A stretch of DNA of 64,000 bases, taken from positions 23,810,559 to 23,874,558 of the forward strand of contig CM046832.1 in the NCBI GenBank assembly GCA_025618425.1. The letters are read 5' to 3'. Below the pieces are notes generated by a model. The model worked only from the letters and a program-made list of their open reading frames with translations, did not search any database and was not told the DNA's origin. The stretch is from Heliocidaris tuberculata. Its lineage: Eukaryota > Echinodermata > Echinoidea > Camarodonta > Echinometridae. A program made the position numbers and the translations under genes. How positions within the stretch are numbered: position 1 is the stretch's first letter; each line of letters starts with the position of its first letter. Shown here one piece after another: positions 1 to 11,532 of this stretch.

Positions 1-362
1 AAGGAACATATGTATAATTTGTATTAATACCAATTCTGCAAAATTCTTAAGTAACTACATTCAAATATTTTGAAGAAGATACATTTCAGCACATAAAAAT
101 TACTATATTGGATATAGACCAGTTCATAAATTCTTTTGACATGTATCTATACCACTGAACACATGTTGCTCATAAACATCCCCAAAGTTTGTCTGAGGTT
201 TACCCTACAGATCAGCAACCATTGTACATGTGCAACACTTGTATTCTGCTATCAGCATTCAATGGTTCCCAAAAGGTGAATGGACTAGCTTGATACTTGG
301 GGGCTAATGGAGTGCTTTAACAAATTTATGACAAGGTCTATTCTGAGCTACGTATGACATAC
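1..362 (-). other. NR2C intron, runs off the window
   Basis: No further receptor exon is seen here. The ligand-binding exons are expected beyond the left edge. Confidence 0.6.
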
Positions 363-512
363 CCCCTGCCAAGACACTGCCGGTCACAAATGTCGGTGTA
401 GCCGTCAGAGGACTTCTGATATCCTTCCTGATGTAGATCTTGTCCGTGGATGCAGCGCAGTTGCCTGGTGTCTTATCCCTCGCCTTCAATGGAGACCTCT
501 CACACTGTACAG
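363..512 (-). CDS. nr2c: NR2C exon, 150 bp, hinge region
   Basis: Joined to the DNA-binding exon it gives [17 protein letters not shown], then [20 protein letters not shown] and ATPTFV. This conserved block immediately follows the zinc fingers in TR2/TR4. It most likely ends at a gtatgt donor after GCAGGGG; the exact end is an inference. Confidence 0.88.
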
Positions 513-3500
513 CTGCTTGGGGGTAAGAGGTGCAACAAAGGGCTGATGTACTTATGGTTGTCATTTTAGTCTATTCCCTTTATACAGACAATAATTATAA
601 CAGCTCAAAGGATGACATGAAATCAGCAATACATATAAAATATCATATGTTAATGGTTAATGACAGAGATGAATGAACACTGATGTTATCTCCTAATTTT
701 CAATATGTATAGAAGAGCTAGTACATGACATTATGCACTGATTTATAAAGATATATGTAAGTGATAGGACTGGGGAGTTTGCAATACTACAACATGAGTT
801 TATATGTTGTGTAAGTGATAGCTTAAAGTAAACGTAGTTGGACACAAATAGGCATGCATCTCAGAATATTCCTCTGAAATGTTTTGATTACGGAAAAAAG
901 AAGAAATTTAGGAGAGAGTATTTAAGATGTCAGAGATACAACTTGGAATTATGGAAAGAGTTGAATGTTATAACCATTTTCAATTCAGTTAATGGACTGT
1001 ATAAAATATGGGGAAAATAAATTAATCAAATTTTGTAGAGTGATCAATATTCTTTATGAACATGATTTCGTTTGCCATTATGAGGAAATACATTCATGAG
1101 TGTTATTGATTTAATTATTGTTATTCCAAATATGAATAAATCATTTGGAAAAGTACTGATATTTTCAAAATTGCACAACAAAATTGTATAAAGTCATGAC
1201 TGTATATAACCTGCTGCTCTTTTAAGACGTGCATGTTAACCCTTTCAAGACAATTGACCACATTTTGTGGTTGGGCTCAATAACTTTTGATTCAGAGCCC
1301 TGAAAAATATACTAGAAACATGAGTAGAAAGAGCAAAAATTTCTGCACACACTGTGTACATTTTTGTTACATGACACTATTGCGTTTGATCCCAGGAATT
1401 TTAAAAAGGAGAATAAGATTTAAAATCCTTAAATTGGCAACACATTGAGAGGTTCAAAATCATTGTTTTTATCAAAATTGGCAACTTTTTCAACTTTTTG
1501 CCAATTCTTTTAACCATGTATATTGTTTTCAAAGACATTACTCCTTATTACAATCTTGTAGTACTAAAAGAAAAATATTATTGTTGCCAATTTGAAGAAC
1601 AAAATGTGATCAATTTAGCCCTGAAATAATTCCTGTCCTGAAAGGCGTGCATGTTAACATACATTTAGGGAAAAAATTATACCAGAAGTAGAATTGGAGG
1701 GTAATTACCGATAGAAATATAGTTCCAGCAACGGAAATGAAAATGATTCCCAGTAAGAAATCAAGAGGATAGAGATGAACCTATAAAGGATTCACTTGTG
1801 AATTTAAATGAATGTTGTCATATGATATCAAAGCACTCTTTAAATATAAGATATGATCCTATTTTATAATTACATATTTTAGTTATATATTTCATCTTAA
1901 TACTGGAGTACTGGATTGGCAAATACCAAGGTTTTGGGAAGGGTAGGGGAACAGACACGGGAAAATGACAATAACAATATACACAAGAAATGGTAAGTGC
2001 GTTATTTCACACATTCAACGACAGAGATAATCCAGATGCTTAAAGAATGTAGGCGACACAAAGTGAAATGAAAGAAGGGTGGCTGGCCATAAAGGAGTGC
2101 TGGGGTTATGTTAGAAAAGATGTTGCCAATTACTGGAAGAAGAGGAGGGAGGATCAACTCTCCCGCGCTTACAGTCCGACTTCATGCCCATGTCGAGGCA
2201 CTTCTGCAGGCGGCAGTACTGGCAGCGATTGCGATTGTGTTTGATGATCTGACAGTCCTTGTTGCCACGGCAGGTGTAGCCGAGGTGCTTGCGTATGCTG
2301 CGCTTGAAGAAGCCCTTGCAGCCTTCACAACTGATGGCACCATAATGCCGACCTATACAAGAAGAGATAATAAATCACTATGAAGTCTTTAACTTTGTAA
2401 GCCACTTCAGAATCGTTTTAGATTTAGCATTCTAAATATCTTTTAATACATGGGTAAATGTTTCATGTGCACAGCAAATAACTGTCACTACCTTTACAAA
2501 GTCTTGCATTACTGCTGAAGCTAACATTTAATTTTCTTTCTAAAAATCCCAATCTATTTGACCCTTAATGTTTATTTAATGTTTACTGGCTATTTCTAGA
2601 GGTACATTTATATATTAAAAAAAAAATGATAACAGTTATCATAACAGTTTTCATCCTCCATTCACTTTAATTGGCAGATACATCATAGAATGTTGCTTTG
2701 AAATTGCTTGCTTGATATACAGGGATTACGGAAGACATAAAACCAATCTCAGCTACCATCTATCAATAAAACAACTAATGTATTGCTTTATCCGAGTGGG
2801 AAACAAACCTGAGGCTCTATCTCCACAGACTGCACAGAATTCAACGGGTCGAGGCGAGGTCATGCCAGGCTTGGCCATCATCTGAGCCTGGGTCAGACCC
2901 TGAGCAGCAGAGAACTTGATCAAATCTTCTTCCCTCAACTTGACCAGCCTCTCAGCTGTAGCAGCATCTATTGTAGTGACCGTGGTCCCTGCTGATGTCT
3001 GGACTCTGACCAACTGCTCCACAGTTTGATCATTTATTTGAACTTGTTGCACCTGGATGTAAAAAAATAATCAATTGAACATGACGTCAAAATATAACGC
3101 AAAAGTAAAAGCAGTGATCAATTGTACATGAGGCCATATTACCAGACTTCTATAACATAGCAAGTAAATAAGTGATACAAATGGAAAGGTGTTTAAGAGA
3201 AGAGAAGAGAAAGAGGGAGAGAGGGAGAGAGAAATCTAAATAGATATTGAAATCAATTTACTAAGCATTTTTGTCTACTTGGTAACCATTCAATTGACAC
3301 ACAAAACCAAACATCCCATGTATCATGAAAAATGGGTACACATATTTTTTAGATATGAAATAATCCCCAAACATAATGTAAGACTGTATGGAATTTATAC
3401 ACAGGAAATGCTCACAGACTATCTACATACAAAGAAAGAGCACCATTATTACATCATTACAATAACCACACCATTACATTTCAATGCACCTTCTATCTTG

Positions 3501-6500
3501 TGTGTAATCTTTCCAACAAACCTTGTATGCCTCAACTGGAGTGGCTTGAGGCGAGACCATGGTAGCCATTGACCCAAGGACCTGCTGTGGCATGGTTGTC
3601 ATAGCGATATGTTGTACTTGACCAGATGGTAAGTGGACAGTCTGTAAGACCTGCGGATGAACACCGGTGTGGTCTAGGCTGTTCACATCAGAGATCTACA
3701 AATCATATATAAAGAACAAATAACACATAACTATATAATATCTTATTCTTCGAGTTACTCTGTAAAGCCTTTTGATGTGTAGACACTCTAACTTCCTTTC
3801 AATATTTTTTCTCAATTAATTGATTAGTGCATTTTATATCTAACTATGAAGAAAGAAATTGAAAACTTAATTATCACTTTACAAAGAAAAAAGCTGCATT
3901 TTAAAAAAGAAACATATACAAGGAAGTACATGTACTTTTTCTGTATTATACAAGTATGAATGCTTTAAACTTCAAGTAAGAGCTCACAGTATAATTTCAA
4001 ATCAAGTTGGCACAAAATAGAAATATGCTGCAGAACAAAAGTCCTGAAAATAAATTAATTGTACTATGTTTTACGCTAAGTGTGATTCATGTACATGTAC
4101 AAGGTTGCAGCTCATTATTTTGTACATACACTGTACATACATGTACATGTAATCTGAAGAGTTATCTACTTGTAGAAGATGTTTAAATGGTGTCTGCAAA
4201 AAAAAAAAAATTGTTGTCAAGGATTTCAAAGGCATCCATAAAATATAAATCCATATCTTTTTTTCATCACATGTATACACAAGATTAATTCAGTTGATAG
4301 GTGAATTCTTTCCTCTTCAAAGGTTCAATCAATTCAATGTCAGGCAAAAAGGGTACACAAAAATTCTTGCAAAGAGCCTTAAGAGGTCAATCGTTTTGGA
4401 ACAGCAAAATATGCTAAAATGGCGCTTGCACCCAAACACTACTGATTGTAAGCCTGTGTATCCACCTCAAATACTATATTATGCATACAACAAGCAAGGC
4501 TGATAATAGTGGTTTTTCTTTTGAATATTGTGATAAAACAAGCACAAAACATGCAGGGAAGCTGTACAGATGATGTGTGTGCTACACACAGTACATCTTG
4601 CTTAGATAGTTGGGATAGAATAGTCTACTTATTTCTCAACTCAATTTCATATTCAGCTAATTTTGCAGAAATATTTTTCTCTTGTTACTGTATTATAATG
4701 GGATGTTTTTGACAAAAAATACTTGGCCATGTCGGTGAAAAAGTCAGAATCCATCTACTGCTACATGTACACCATGCTGATTGATATACTAGTTAACATT
4801 CATAATATAGCGGGAGACAACTAATGTTTATCATAAATCTACATATCTGATGCAGATAAGAAGAGCACAAGGTCATTCCACATATTTCACTAGCCAATGG
4901 CTATTATTTCAAACTCCCTGCTGGAAATCATGCATTGGCTAAAATGGAAATATTATATGCAGTTTTTTCAGCTCTGTGGTTGTGTATTCATAAATATTTC
5001 CCCAAATATCTCCTTCACAGGAACCCTCCCAAGGAAATAATCCTGTTAATATTTTGTCTCTCAAGCTTATTGGAGCTTTCCAGAACTAAATTACTGACTT
5101 GAAACCCATGCAATTTCAGCTTGGAATTAACTCTGTCTATCAGTGTATTCTTGTAAGAAGATTGTGCACGTTTGAATCAGTTAATGTACCAGGTACGAAT
5201 TTATGATCGAGTAGGTAAATAAGATTTGATAGTTAATGTGTTACTGAACTGCAAAATACATGTACATGCACAGTATTGTGAGTTTCTAAAGGCTTTATTA
5301 GAATTCTGCTAGGGAATAGAGTCAAAACTGCAGCAGTATGGAGGAGAGTGAGGTTTTATTGTGGCAGGTAGAAGGTGCTTTGGACGTAGTGATCAAATAC
5401 ACATGTAGCTGTCAGTAAGGTGTAGCTGTCAGGAAGGTATCGCTGTTAGAATAAATGTTTGCAGGATAAACAACAGAAGGGGAGTGCTAACTACATGTAG
5501 CCTTACCTGTTGTATATTATCAGCACCTACATGTAACCCATGAACACCGTGAACTTGCATCTAACATTGGAGAAATGAAGGAGTGGGGAGTGCCAAACTC
5601 AAATCAAAGACTAACAAATCTACATCTCAAGGATTACCCATATATCTTCTACAACTAAAAGGTGAATAGAAAATTGAAAACGACAGGAAAAATATACTAC
5701 AAAATATAATAAGGATTTGAAGCAAAACACTACAAAACAATTCATTGAGCAGAAATGAAAATACTACTAAAATACAAATAATACAGCTACATGTAATTTG
5801 TTTTTGTACATACAAGGCTTGACATATACCCTTTTATAGCTGCATGGAAAACAGTGAAGACGAATCACTCAGCGATGTGTTTGGTCATATAGGCTACTCC
5901 ATATTTCCTTTCAATATTTTCAGACTGATTATATCATGTAATATAATCTACATATTAAAAGTAATATCAAGAACATACATATTTAGATTATGGCAATAAT
6001 GGACTGAGAAATACAAATGTGACATTACACATTTTTTCAATCCTTATCTTTTAAAAATAATATAAAAAATTACATTTGTGATGAAAAATGTAGACAGTTT
6101 CGGGGAAGATGTTATACAAAGGGACAACTTCTGTCTATGTGATATAAAATACCCAAGGAATATGAGGATCTAATGGTAATATTGTTGATTCAACAAATGA
6201 CAAACAAAAATATGAATTGAATTAAAGCTGATTAAAATAAAATAGAATCAAGCCTTGTATGACTGATAGCCAGACATATCAACAGTATCACTTGCACACA
6301 GAAGCACTACGAAATCATTTTGCAGAGCCATTGTGACATCACTATGATGAAAATGCAATTCAGAAGAGTATGCACTCTTACCTGTTGTATTGCTCCATGA
6401 TCCATCCCATGTACCTCATTCATATTAACCTGAAAGAACAAGAACAATATGAGCTTACTGCATATAAAAGCACTGTAAATACTCTTTTGCTAACAGCTCT

Positions 6501-7866
6501 ATTTGGATTTGATGTGGTAAATGTGTACTGGTAATTTCATCTCTGCGATGTTCATTTCATGGTTTTCTTCAAAGATTTTATATAGTTTTCCATAGTTTTT
6601 TTTAATAGCTTTCCCAGGTTATGTTGTTCACTTATCCAATATATTATTTTTCTTTCGTTTTGTTACTGTGTACAAGGGAGTGTTATCTACTAGTGTTCTT
6701 GTAAAATTCTTCATGTTTATGACAGAATACGCTTTACGAGTAATTCAATTCAATTCAAAAATGGTTTATTAGACAACATGTCTCGCAGCATACACTGAAT
6801 TGCACATGTTTACATTATATACAAGGTAGAACATCACATTCAAAGTTCAAATTACATCATTGCACATAGAATAAAAAATGTTGTCTAATAGATAATAGTA
6901 AGAATAAAAATAAAATACATTGCTATATAGAAATATGTGTTGATTGCAAGAAGTAATAGGAAAATATCAATAGGTCAACGTAAAAAATACAATATGATAA
7001 TAACAATACAACAGTTAAAAGTTATATTTGAATATCAATAATGAAATTGAATGACTATTGCAATTGATTAATTGATAAGATCAATTACTGGCTGAAATTG
7101 TCATACTGGTAGCGGGTAATTTAGAGCAAAACCATGAAATTAATCCAGTGGGATGTGTTGTAAGAAAAAGAGTAAAAGCCAGGTGATAATTTAAAAAAAA
7201 AAAAAAAAAAAAAACTTGAAATATAATATCTAATTAAATTTATAATTATGACAATAAGATCTGATGCAAGAAACAATCAAAGATTGTATAGTGCATAAAT
7301 AATATAATTCCTAATTCGTTGATCCAAAGCAAAAGTTATAACAATTTATGGGGTACGTAAAGCACCTGGCACATGGTAGATTACAAATTATTTAAGATAT
7401 CAGTCATGTGAGGCAATGCACTGTTTTTAAATCTTTGAGTACGGAATCTGTATTGGTTGAACTTATGAACACGTCTCAAATCAAAACGAGTTTTTCGTTG
7501 TGGTGGTAACCAAGACATGCACAGAGGATGAGTTTCCAAGGATTTTGCAAAGTCTACACACAGTTTTTTTCCACGATTTCGAAGACTACATAAATTACAG
7601 ATAGTAAGAGCACTGTTATAAGTGTTGTAATTTTTGCCTAACATTATTCGACATGCTCTTTTTTGTACACGCTCTAATGTTGCAGTCTGTTCTTGAGTAA
7701 GGCTTGAATAAAACACCGGTACACAGCAGTAACAGCAATAACCTTAAAAGAAGTTAGAAATAGCAGGAATTTGTTACAAGTGACATTAAGCTTCCACAAT
7801 GGCAAGTACATATTTGATAGAAAATTGTGAAGTAAACCAAGCCTTAAAATCAGCAATGTTTACAGA

Positions 7867-7900
<34 letters not shown>

Positions 7901-10900
7901 CATTAAATGTACAAGTTTGATGAAACACAATCAGAACAATCAAAGCACAATCAAAACAATCATACCAATAAATGAGTTTAGTAAATTTCATAAAGAAACC
8001 TATGTAAAATTACCAATCAAAGTGCCCTCAAAAACATGTACTTTTTAATGCAACCCTTAAGCCATACTCTCATTCTTGCTTAATTCAATGAAATTTTAGT
8101 AACTTTTATGATTTTCTTTTCATGTTATGATGTCTACATAAGAAAGATGTCAATCATGTTTCTCTAACTAGAAGTTGGAGTCCATGTTCAACAATGAAAG
8201 TACAATTATCTCTGTATAACTCAAAGTCGCACAAGTCAAACTTTTCCTTAAGTTGAAAAAATTTTTTTGACCAAACTATGCAAACCATTTGTTATTTACA
8301 TGTCCTAAGTCAAATTTTGCATGAGTCATACTATTTCTTGTGGTCCCAAAAGATTTGACATATATGCAAAATGAACTGTTAAATGGTTAATGATGAGAAG
8401 TGAACATGTCTCATTTTCACAATGTTAATAATGTGAACTCTAATATTCAGGCCTGTGAATGGGGTTTCAAAAAAAGAGCGGAAAAAAAGCTGAAAGTTTC
8501 CGCCGCCATGATTCTACCTATTATCATACAATATGACCACAAGCCAGCAAATTCTATTGCCACAACACACACAAATCACATCATCGTACACACAGCCATT
8601 GTCACTCACCACAAGAAAGTCCCATAGTCACCTCCAAAAATCTGTCTAAAAAGCCCAATTCCACTGTCAAAAATGCGGAATCGGTGCCATATTTCCAAAG
8701 CACGCGGGGCTTAAGTCCAATGCTAAGAAACAGGTTCGCCGAAAAATCGTTGAAAATCAAGAAATCAGCGGTTTTGTGGCAAGTTTTTTTGCTTATCACA
8801 AACTACGAGTATGATCGTGTCGGCAAAAAACAAATGAAAATCCCAAACCCCCGTACCTGCCGATGCATTGACTTCATGTACAAATTTGAATGCAAGTCTC
8901 GACTTGCCTTCATTCTACCGAATGCGCCGAGCGCAACGCCCGCGATGAACAACCAATAAAATAGCGGAAATAGCACACAGGAAAAAAGCGGAAATTGAAA
9001 TCGGGCAGCATAATAAAAAAAGCGGATTTCCGTTAAAAAGCGGAGATTTCACAGGCCTGAATATTGTATTTTAACATAAATGTGACTTCCTTTAAAGAAT
9101 AATGTAAAAATATTGGAGTTATGTCACCAAAGACTGCATGATTAAACAAGGAACGGACTTCCCAAATCTGGGCTGCAAGCCTGTGCATTTGGAATCCTGA
9201 GAAAGAGGGTATGTTACATCATCATATTATTACCTCTTCTCCTGTTTGCTGGACACCATCCTCTACTTCGTCAATATCCTGCACTTCCTCCACATGCACT
9301 TCAGTGACCTACAGATTATTAAAGAGAAATAGTGTCATATCACACCATTGGAATTTTTTTAGATAAAAGTAGATTTCGTTGGATATTGATCTTTGTTATG
9401 ACTGTGCCACAGTGGTGGGGGCACGGGCCAGGATCCCCCCCCCCCCCTTTGAAAGAAAAGTATGCATTGTGAACCCCCCCCCCCCCCCCCCTTTAGAATG
9501 AATTTTTTTTTTTTTTTTGCTTGTCAGAGAATTATGGAGGGAAACTGGACCCCATAACCCCCCCCCCCCAACCGAGCGACTTTTGGAGGGCTGGCAAAAA
9601 AAAAATTCTCGCCATCCCCCCTCCACTGAGCAACTTTTGGAGAGCTGGCGAGACCCCAAAAATATGGGTCTCCCTCAAAGCAGTTTCCAAAAGTTGACAA
9701 TCCTGCACTTGTGTGCCCCCTCCCTTATACAAAATCCTGGATCCGCCCCTGCTGTGTCATATTCTAGAGTGACTGTAAATTTTACTTCTAAATTTATTCC
9801 ACTGACACACCTCAAAATATTGAAAAACCACAAATGAAATCATGCTTATAACTTATAAGGGTCAATAACTTGGACCCTCTGCTCTATAAAGGTGGTTGTA
9901 GTTCTGTATAGAGACAAACAAGCATGCAGTTTGATATTCCTGGCATGTTGTGATGTTTTAGATAAAGTTTACGTTTTATGAATATCTTTCGTTTGACTTG
10001 GAAAAAAAAATCACTAAAAAAAGAAATGAATGAATCCACTGCAAAGCTAGATGACAGATCAACTGGCCGGTCCTCTAATTGATATCTATATCTACCTCTC
10101 CTATTCCATCCAGAAATGAGTTTGGTCATATAGGCTACTTCATATTTCCTCTCAATATTTTCAGACTGATTATATCATGTAATATAATCTACATTAACAG
10201 TAATATCAAGAACATAAATAATTAGATTATGGCAATAATGCATTGAGAAATACAAATGTGATATTACATATTTTTTCCTCGTCATCTTTAAAAAAAAAAA
10301 AAAAATTATATTTGCGATGGAAAATGTAGACAGTTTCGGGGAAGATAGTAAAGAGTGTTATACAAAGGGACAAACTTCTGTCTATGTGATATAAGATACC
10401 CAATGGATATGAGGATCTAATGGTAATATTGTTGATTCAACAATTTAATAACAAACTTGTAACAAAAATATATACTGAATTAAAGCTGATTAACAAAAAT
10501 GGAACAGAATCAAGTCTTTTATGATGGATAACCAGACAAATTAACAGTATCACTTGCACAAAGAAGCACTAAGAAAATCATATCACTTTTTCCAGAGCCA
10601 TTGTAACATCACTATGATGAAAATGCAATTCAGAAGAGTATGCACTCTTACCTGTTGTATTGCTCCATGATCCATCCCATGTACCTCATTCATATTAACC
10701 TGAAAGAACAAGAACAATATGAGCTTACTGCATATAAAAGCACTATAAATACTCTTTTGCTAACAGCTCTATTTGGATTTGATGTGGTAAAAGTGTACTA
10801 GTAACAAGGAACAGACTTCCCAAATTTGGGCTGCGAGCTTGTGCCTTTGGAATCCTGAGAAAGAGGGTATGTTACATCATCATATTATTACCTCTTCTCC

Positions 10901-11532
10901 TGTTTGCTGGACACCATCCTCTACATCGTCAATATCCTGCACTTCCTCCACATGCACTTCAGTGACCTACAGATTATTAAAGAGAAATAGTGTCATATCA
11001 CACTATTGGAATTTTTAGATAAAAGTAGATTGATTTCGTTGGATATTGATCGTTTTTCATGACTGTGCCATATTCAAGAGTGACTGTAAATTTACTTCTA
11101 AATTCATTTCATTGATGCACTTCAAAATACTGAAAAACCAAAAATGAAATCACGCTTTTAAGGGTCAATAACGTGGACCCTCTGCTCTATAAAGGTGGTT
11201 GTAGTTCTGTATAGAGACAAACAAGCATGCAGTATGATTATTTCTGGCATGCTGTGATGTCTCAGATAAAGTTTACGTTTTATGAATATCATTTCATTTG
11301 ACTTGGAAAAAAAAAAGTCACAAAAAACGGAAATGAATGAATCCACTGCAAAGCTAGATGACAGATAAACTGGACCTCTAATCGATATCTATATGTACCT
11401 CTCCTATTCCATCCATTTGTTGGCCATCCTCCGTTGTACAGGTAATTTCGTGCCCACTCTCCACCTCATGAACATGAACTGTCTCCATGGTAATGCACGG
11501 CTCTCCTCTTCCCTTCTCCCTTTGTGTCTTCT
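363..11532 (-). CDS. nr2c: NR2C-type orphan nuclear receptor (TR2/TR4, SHR2-like), 5' part of gene, ten coding exons
   Basis: Ligand-regulated or orphan transcription factor that binds direct repeats of AGGTCA in the nucleus. Spliced coding exons, in order on the minus strand: 11488-11399, 10966-10892, 10699-10652, 9308-9234, 6429-6382, 5560-5507, 3695-3522, 3052-2809, 2352-2173, 512-363. All junctions are GT-AG. Phases agree: 0 up to the DNA-binding domain, then 1. They encode about 379 residues. Residues 1-260 are a long N-terminal A/B domain rich in VHV, DG and QQ. The two-zinc-finger domain starts near residue 261 ([16 protein letters not shown]) with P-box CEGCKGFF and runs to [10 protein letters not shown]. 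The hinge begins SVQCER and includes [14 protein letters not shown], diagnostic of TR2/TR4. The ligand-binding domain would lie left of base 1 and is absent. The first intron probably reaches a promoter near 25.4 kb. Family assignment is secure; choice of the 11488 ATG (good context, ACCATGG) is likely but the upstream frame stays open to the exon edge. Confidence 0.93.
1236..1657. mobile_element. TTAA-flanked MITE, copy A
   Basis: Starts TTAACCCTTTCAAGACAATT and ends CCTGTCCTGAAAGG. The inverted ends and TTAA flanks suggest a piggyBac-like non-autonomous element. The right edge is altered: CGTGCATGTTAA occurs both just left and at the right end. Confidence 0.6.
2173..2352 (-). CDS. nr2c: NR2C exon, 180 bp, DNA-binding domain
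   Basis: Continues the DNA-binding domain: [20 protein letters not shown], then [20 protein letters not shown] and [10 protein letters not shown]. All remaining zinc-ligand cysteines are present. P-box is CEGCKGFF. Donor gtaagc and acceptor tgtatag join in frame on both sides. Confidence 0.96.
2809..3052 (-). CDS. nr2c: NR2C exon, 244 bp, end of A/B domain and first zinc finger start
   Basis: Encodes [15 protein letters not shown] onward to [13 protein letters not shown], with the first two cysteines of finger 1. The donor gtttgt falls after the first base of a Gly codon (phase 1). Acceptor is tttttttacatccag. Confidence 0.93.
3522..3695 (-). CDS. nr2c: NR2C exon, 174 bp, A/B domain
   Basis: 58 residues from [11 protein letters not shown] to ATPVEAYK. 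Rich in Q, T, M and V, as expected for an activation-type N-terminal region. Acceptor is gatttgtag and donor gtttgt; phase 0-0. Confidence 0.88.
5507..5560 (-). CDS. nr2c: NR2C exon, 54 bp, MQVHGVHG module
   Basis: Phase 0-0 exon encoding [18 protein letters not shown]. Donor gtaagg is strong and the acceptor is atgttag. It resembles exon X (VHG ... IQQ), suggesting an older duplication. Confidence 0.8.
6382..6429 (-). CDS. nr2c: NR2C exon X (48 bp, 16 residues)
   Basis: Second occurrence of the [16 protein letters not shown] exon, base-for-base identical to 10652-10699, with intact splice sites. Confidence 0.78.
6745..7760 (-). pseudogene. 5'-truncated non-LTR retrotransposon, C-terminal reverse-transcriptase fragment
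   Basis: A minus-strand open frame (7716-7381) encodes [20 protein letters not shown], then IMLG, followed by an FAKSLETHP block, an RRVHKF block and an [14 protein letters not shown] end. This is the typical C-terminal tail of Jockey/CR1/L2-like reverse transcriptases. The frame continues slightly upstream as YCCVPVF and then hits a stop, so the copy is dead. The 3' end, near 6745, finishes in short (GAATT)n-type repeats rather than a long poly(A). It is inserted between duplicated exons X and Y. Confidence 0.75.
8442..9065. mobile_element. TIR element with AATATTCAGGCCTGTGAA ends
   Basis: AATATTCAGGCCTGTGAA at 8442 and its near-exact reverse complement at 9048-9065 bound about 620 bp. The interior has repeated GCGGAAA words. 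It encodes nothing recognisable, so a non-autonomous DNA transposon is likely. Confidence 0.65.
9234..9308 (-). CDS. nr2c: NR2C exon Y (75 bp, 25 residues)
   Basis: Second occurrence of the [10 protein letters not shown] exon with intact acceptor and donor. It lies in the tandem copy interrupted by mobile elements. Whether both copies are spliced into one mRNA is not visible from sequence. Confidence 0.75.
9408..9755 (-). repeat. Poly(G/C)-bearing dispersed repeat, copy 1
   Basis: Minus-strand sequence GGCGGATCCAGGATTTTGTA followed by G runs and recurring GTCGCTCRGT before each run. Same family as 32293-32625, which is in plus orientation. Confidence 0.7.
10652..10699 (-). CDS. nr2c: NR2C exon X' (48 bp, 16 residues)
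   Basis: Phase 0-0 exon, [16 protein letters not shown], with acceptor ctttcag and donor gtaag. Its base sequence is identical to exon X at 6382-6429. Confidence 0.8.
10892..10966 (-). CDS. nr2c: NR2C exon Y' (75 bp, 25 residues)
   Basis: Phase 0-0 exon between acceptor ctgtag and donor gtaata. It encodes [10 protein letters not shown], then [15 protein letters not shown]. It differs from the second copy (9234-9308) by one base, giving D here and E there. Confidence 0.8.
11399..11532 (-). CDS. nr2c: NR2C first coding exon with start codon and short 5'UTR
   Basis: A pyrimidine-rich acceptor (gatttacag) precedes 11532. The ATG is at 11488-11486 with Kozak-like ACC before and G after. It encodes 30 residues, [12 protein letters not shown] to DGIGE, and ends at a gtacat donor in phase 0. 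Because an acceptor precedes it, at least one noncoding exon should lie upstream. The 44 bases before the ATG contain no in-frame stop, so an upstream start cannot be excluded. Confidence 0.75.

Larger units (their letters stand above)
5880..10112. repeat. Tandem duplication, copy 1 (exons X and Y plus 17 bp of the first coding exon)
   Basis: Blocks 5880-6530, 9130-9400 and 9755-10112 align collinearly to copy 2. Copy 1 is longer because about 2.6 kb of mobile DNA lies between X and Y and about 0.35 kb after Y. The last 17 bases (10096-10112) match the 3' end of the first coding exon and keep a gtagat donor-like sequence. Confidence 0.85.
10120..11415. repeat. Tandem duplication, copy 2 (exons X' and Y')
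   Basis: About 1.3 kb, compact. By eye the exons are nearly identical to copy 1 and the introns differ at a few percent with small indels. It ends inside the first coding exon, where the sequence becomes unique. Confidence 0.85.

Noticed and set aside
2108..2383. Plus-strand 91-codon open frame
   Set aside because: It is the antisense shadow of the nr2c zinc-finger exon.
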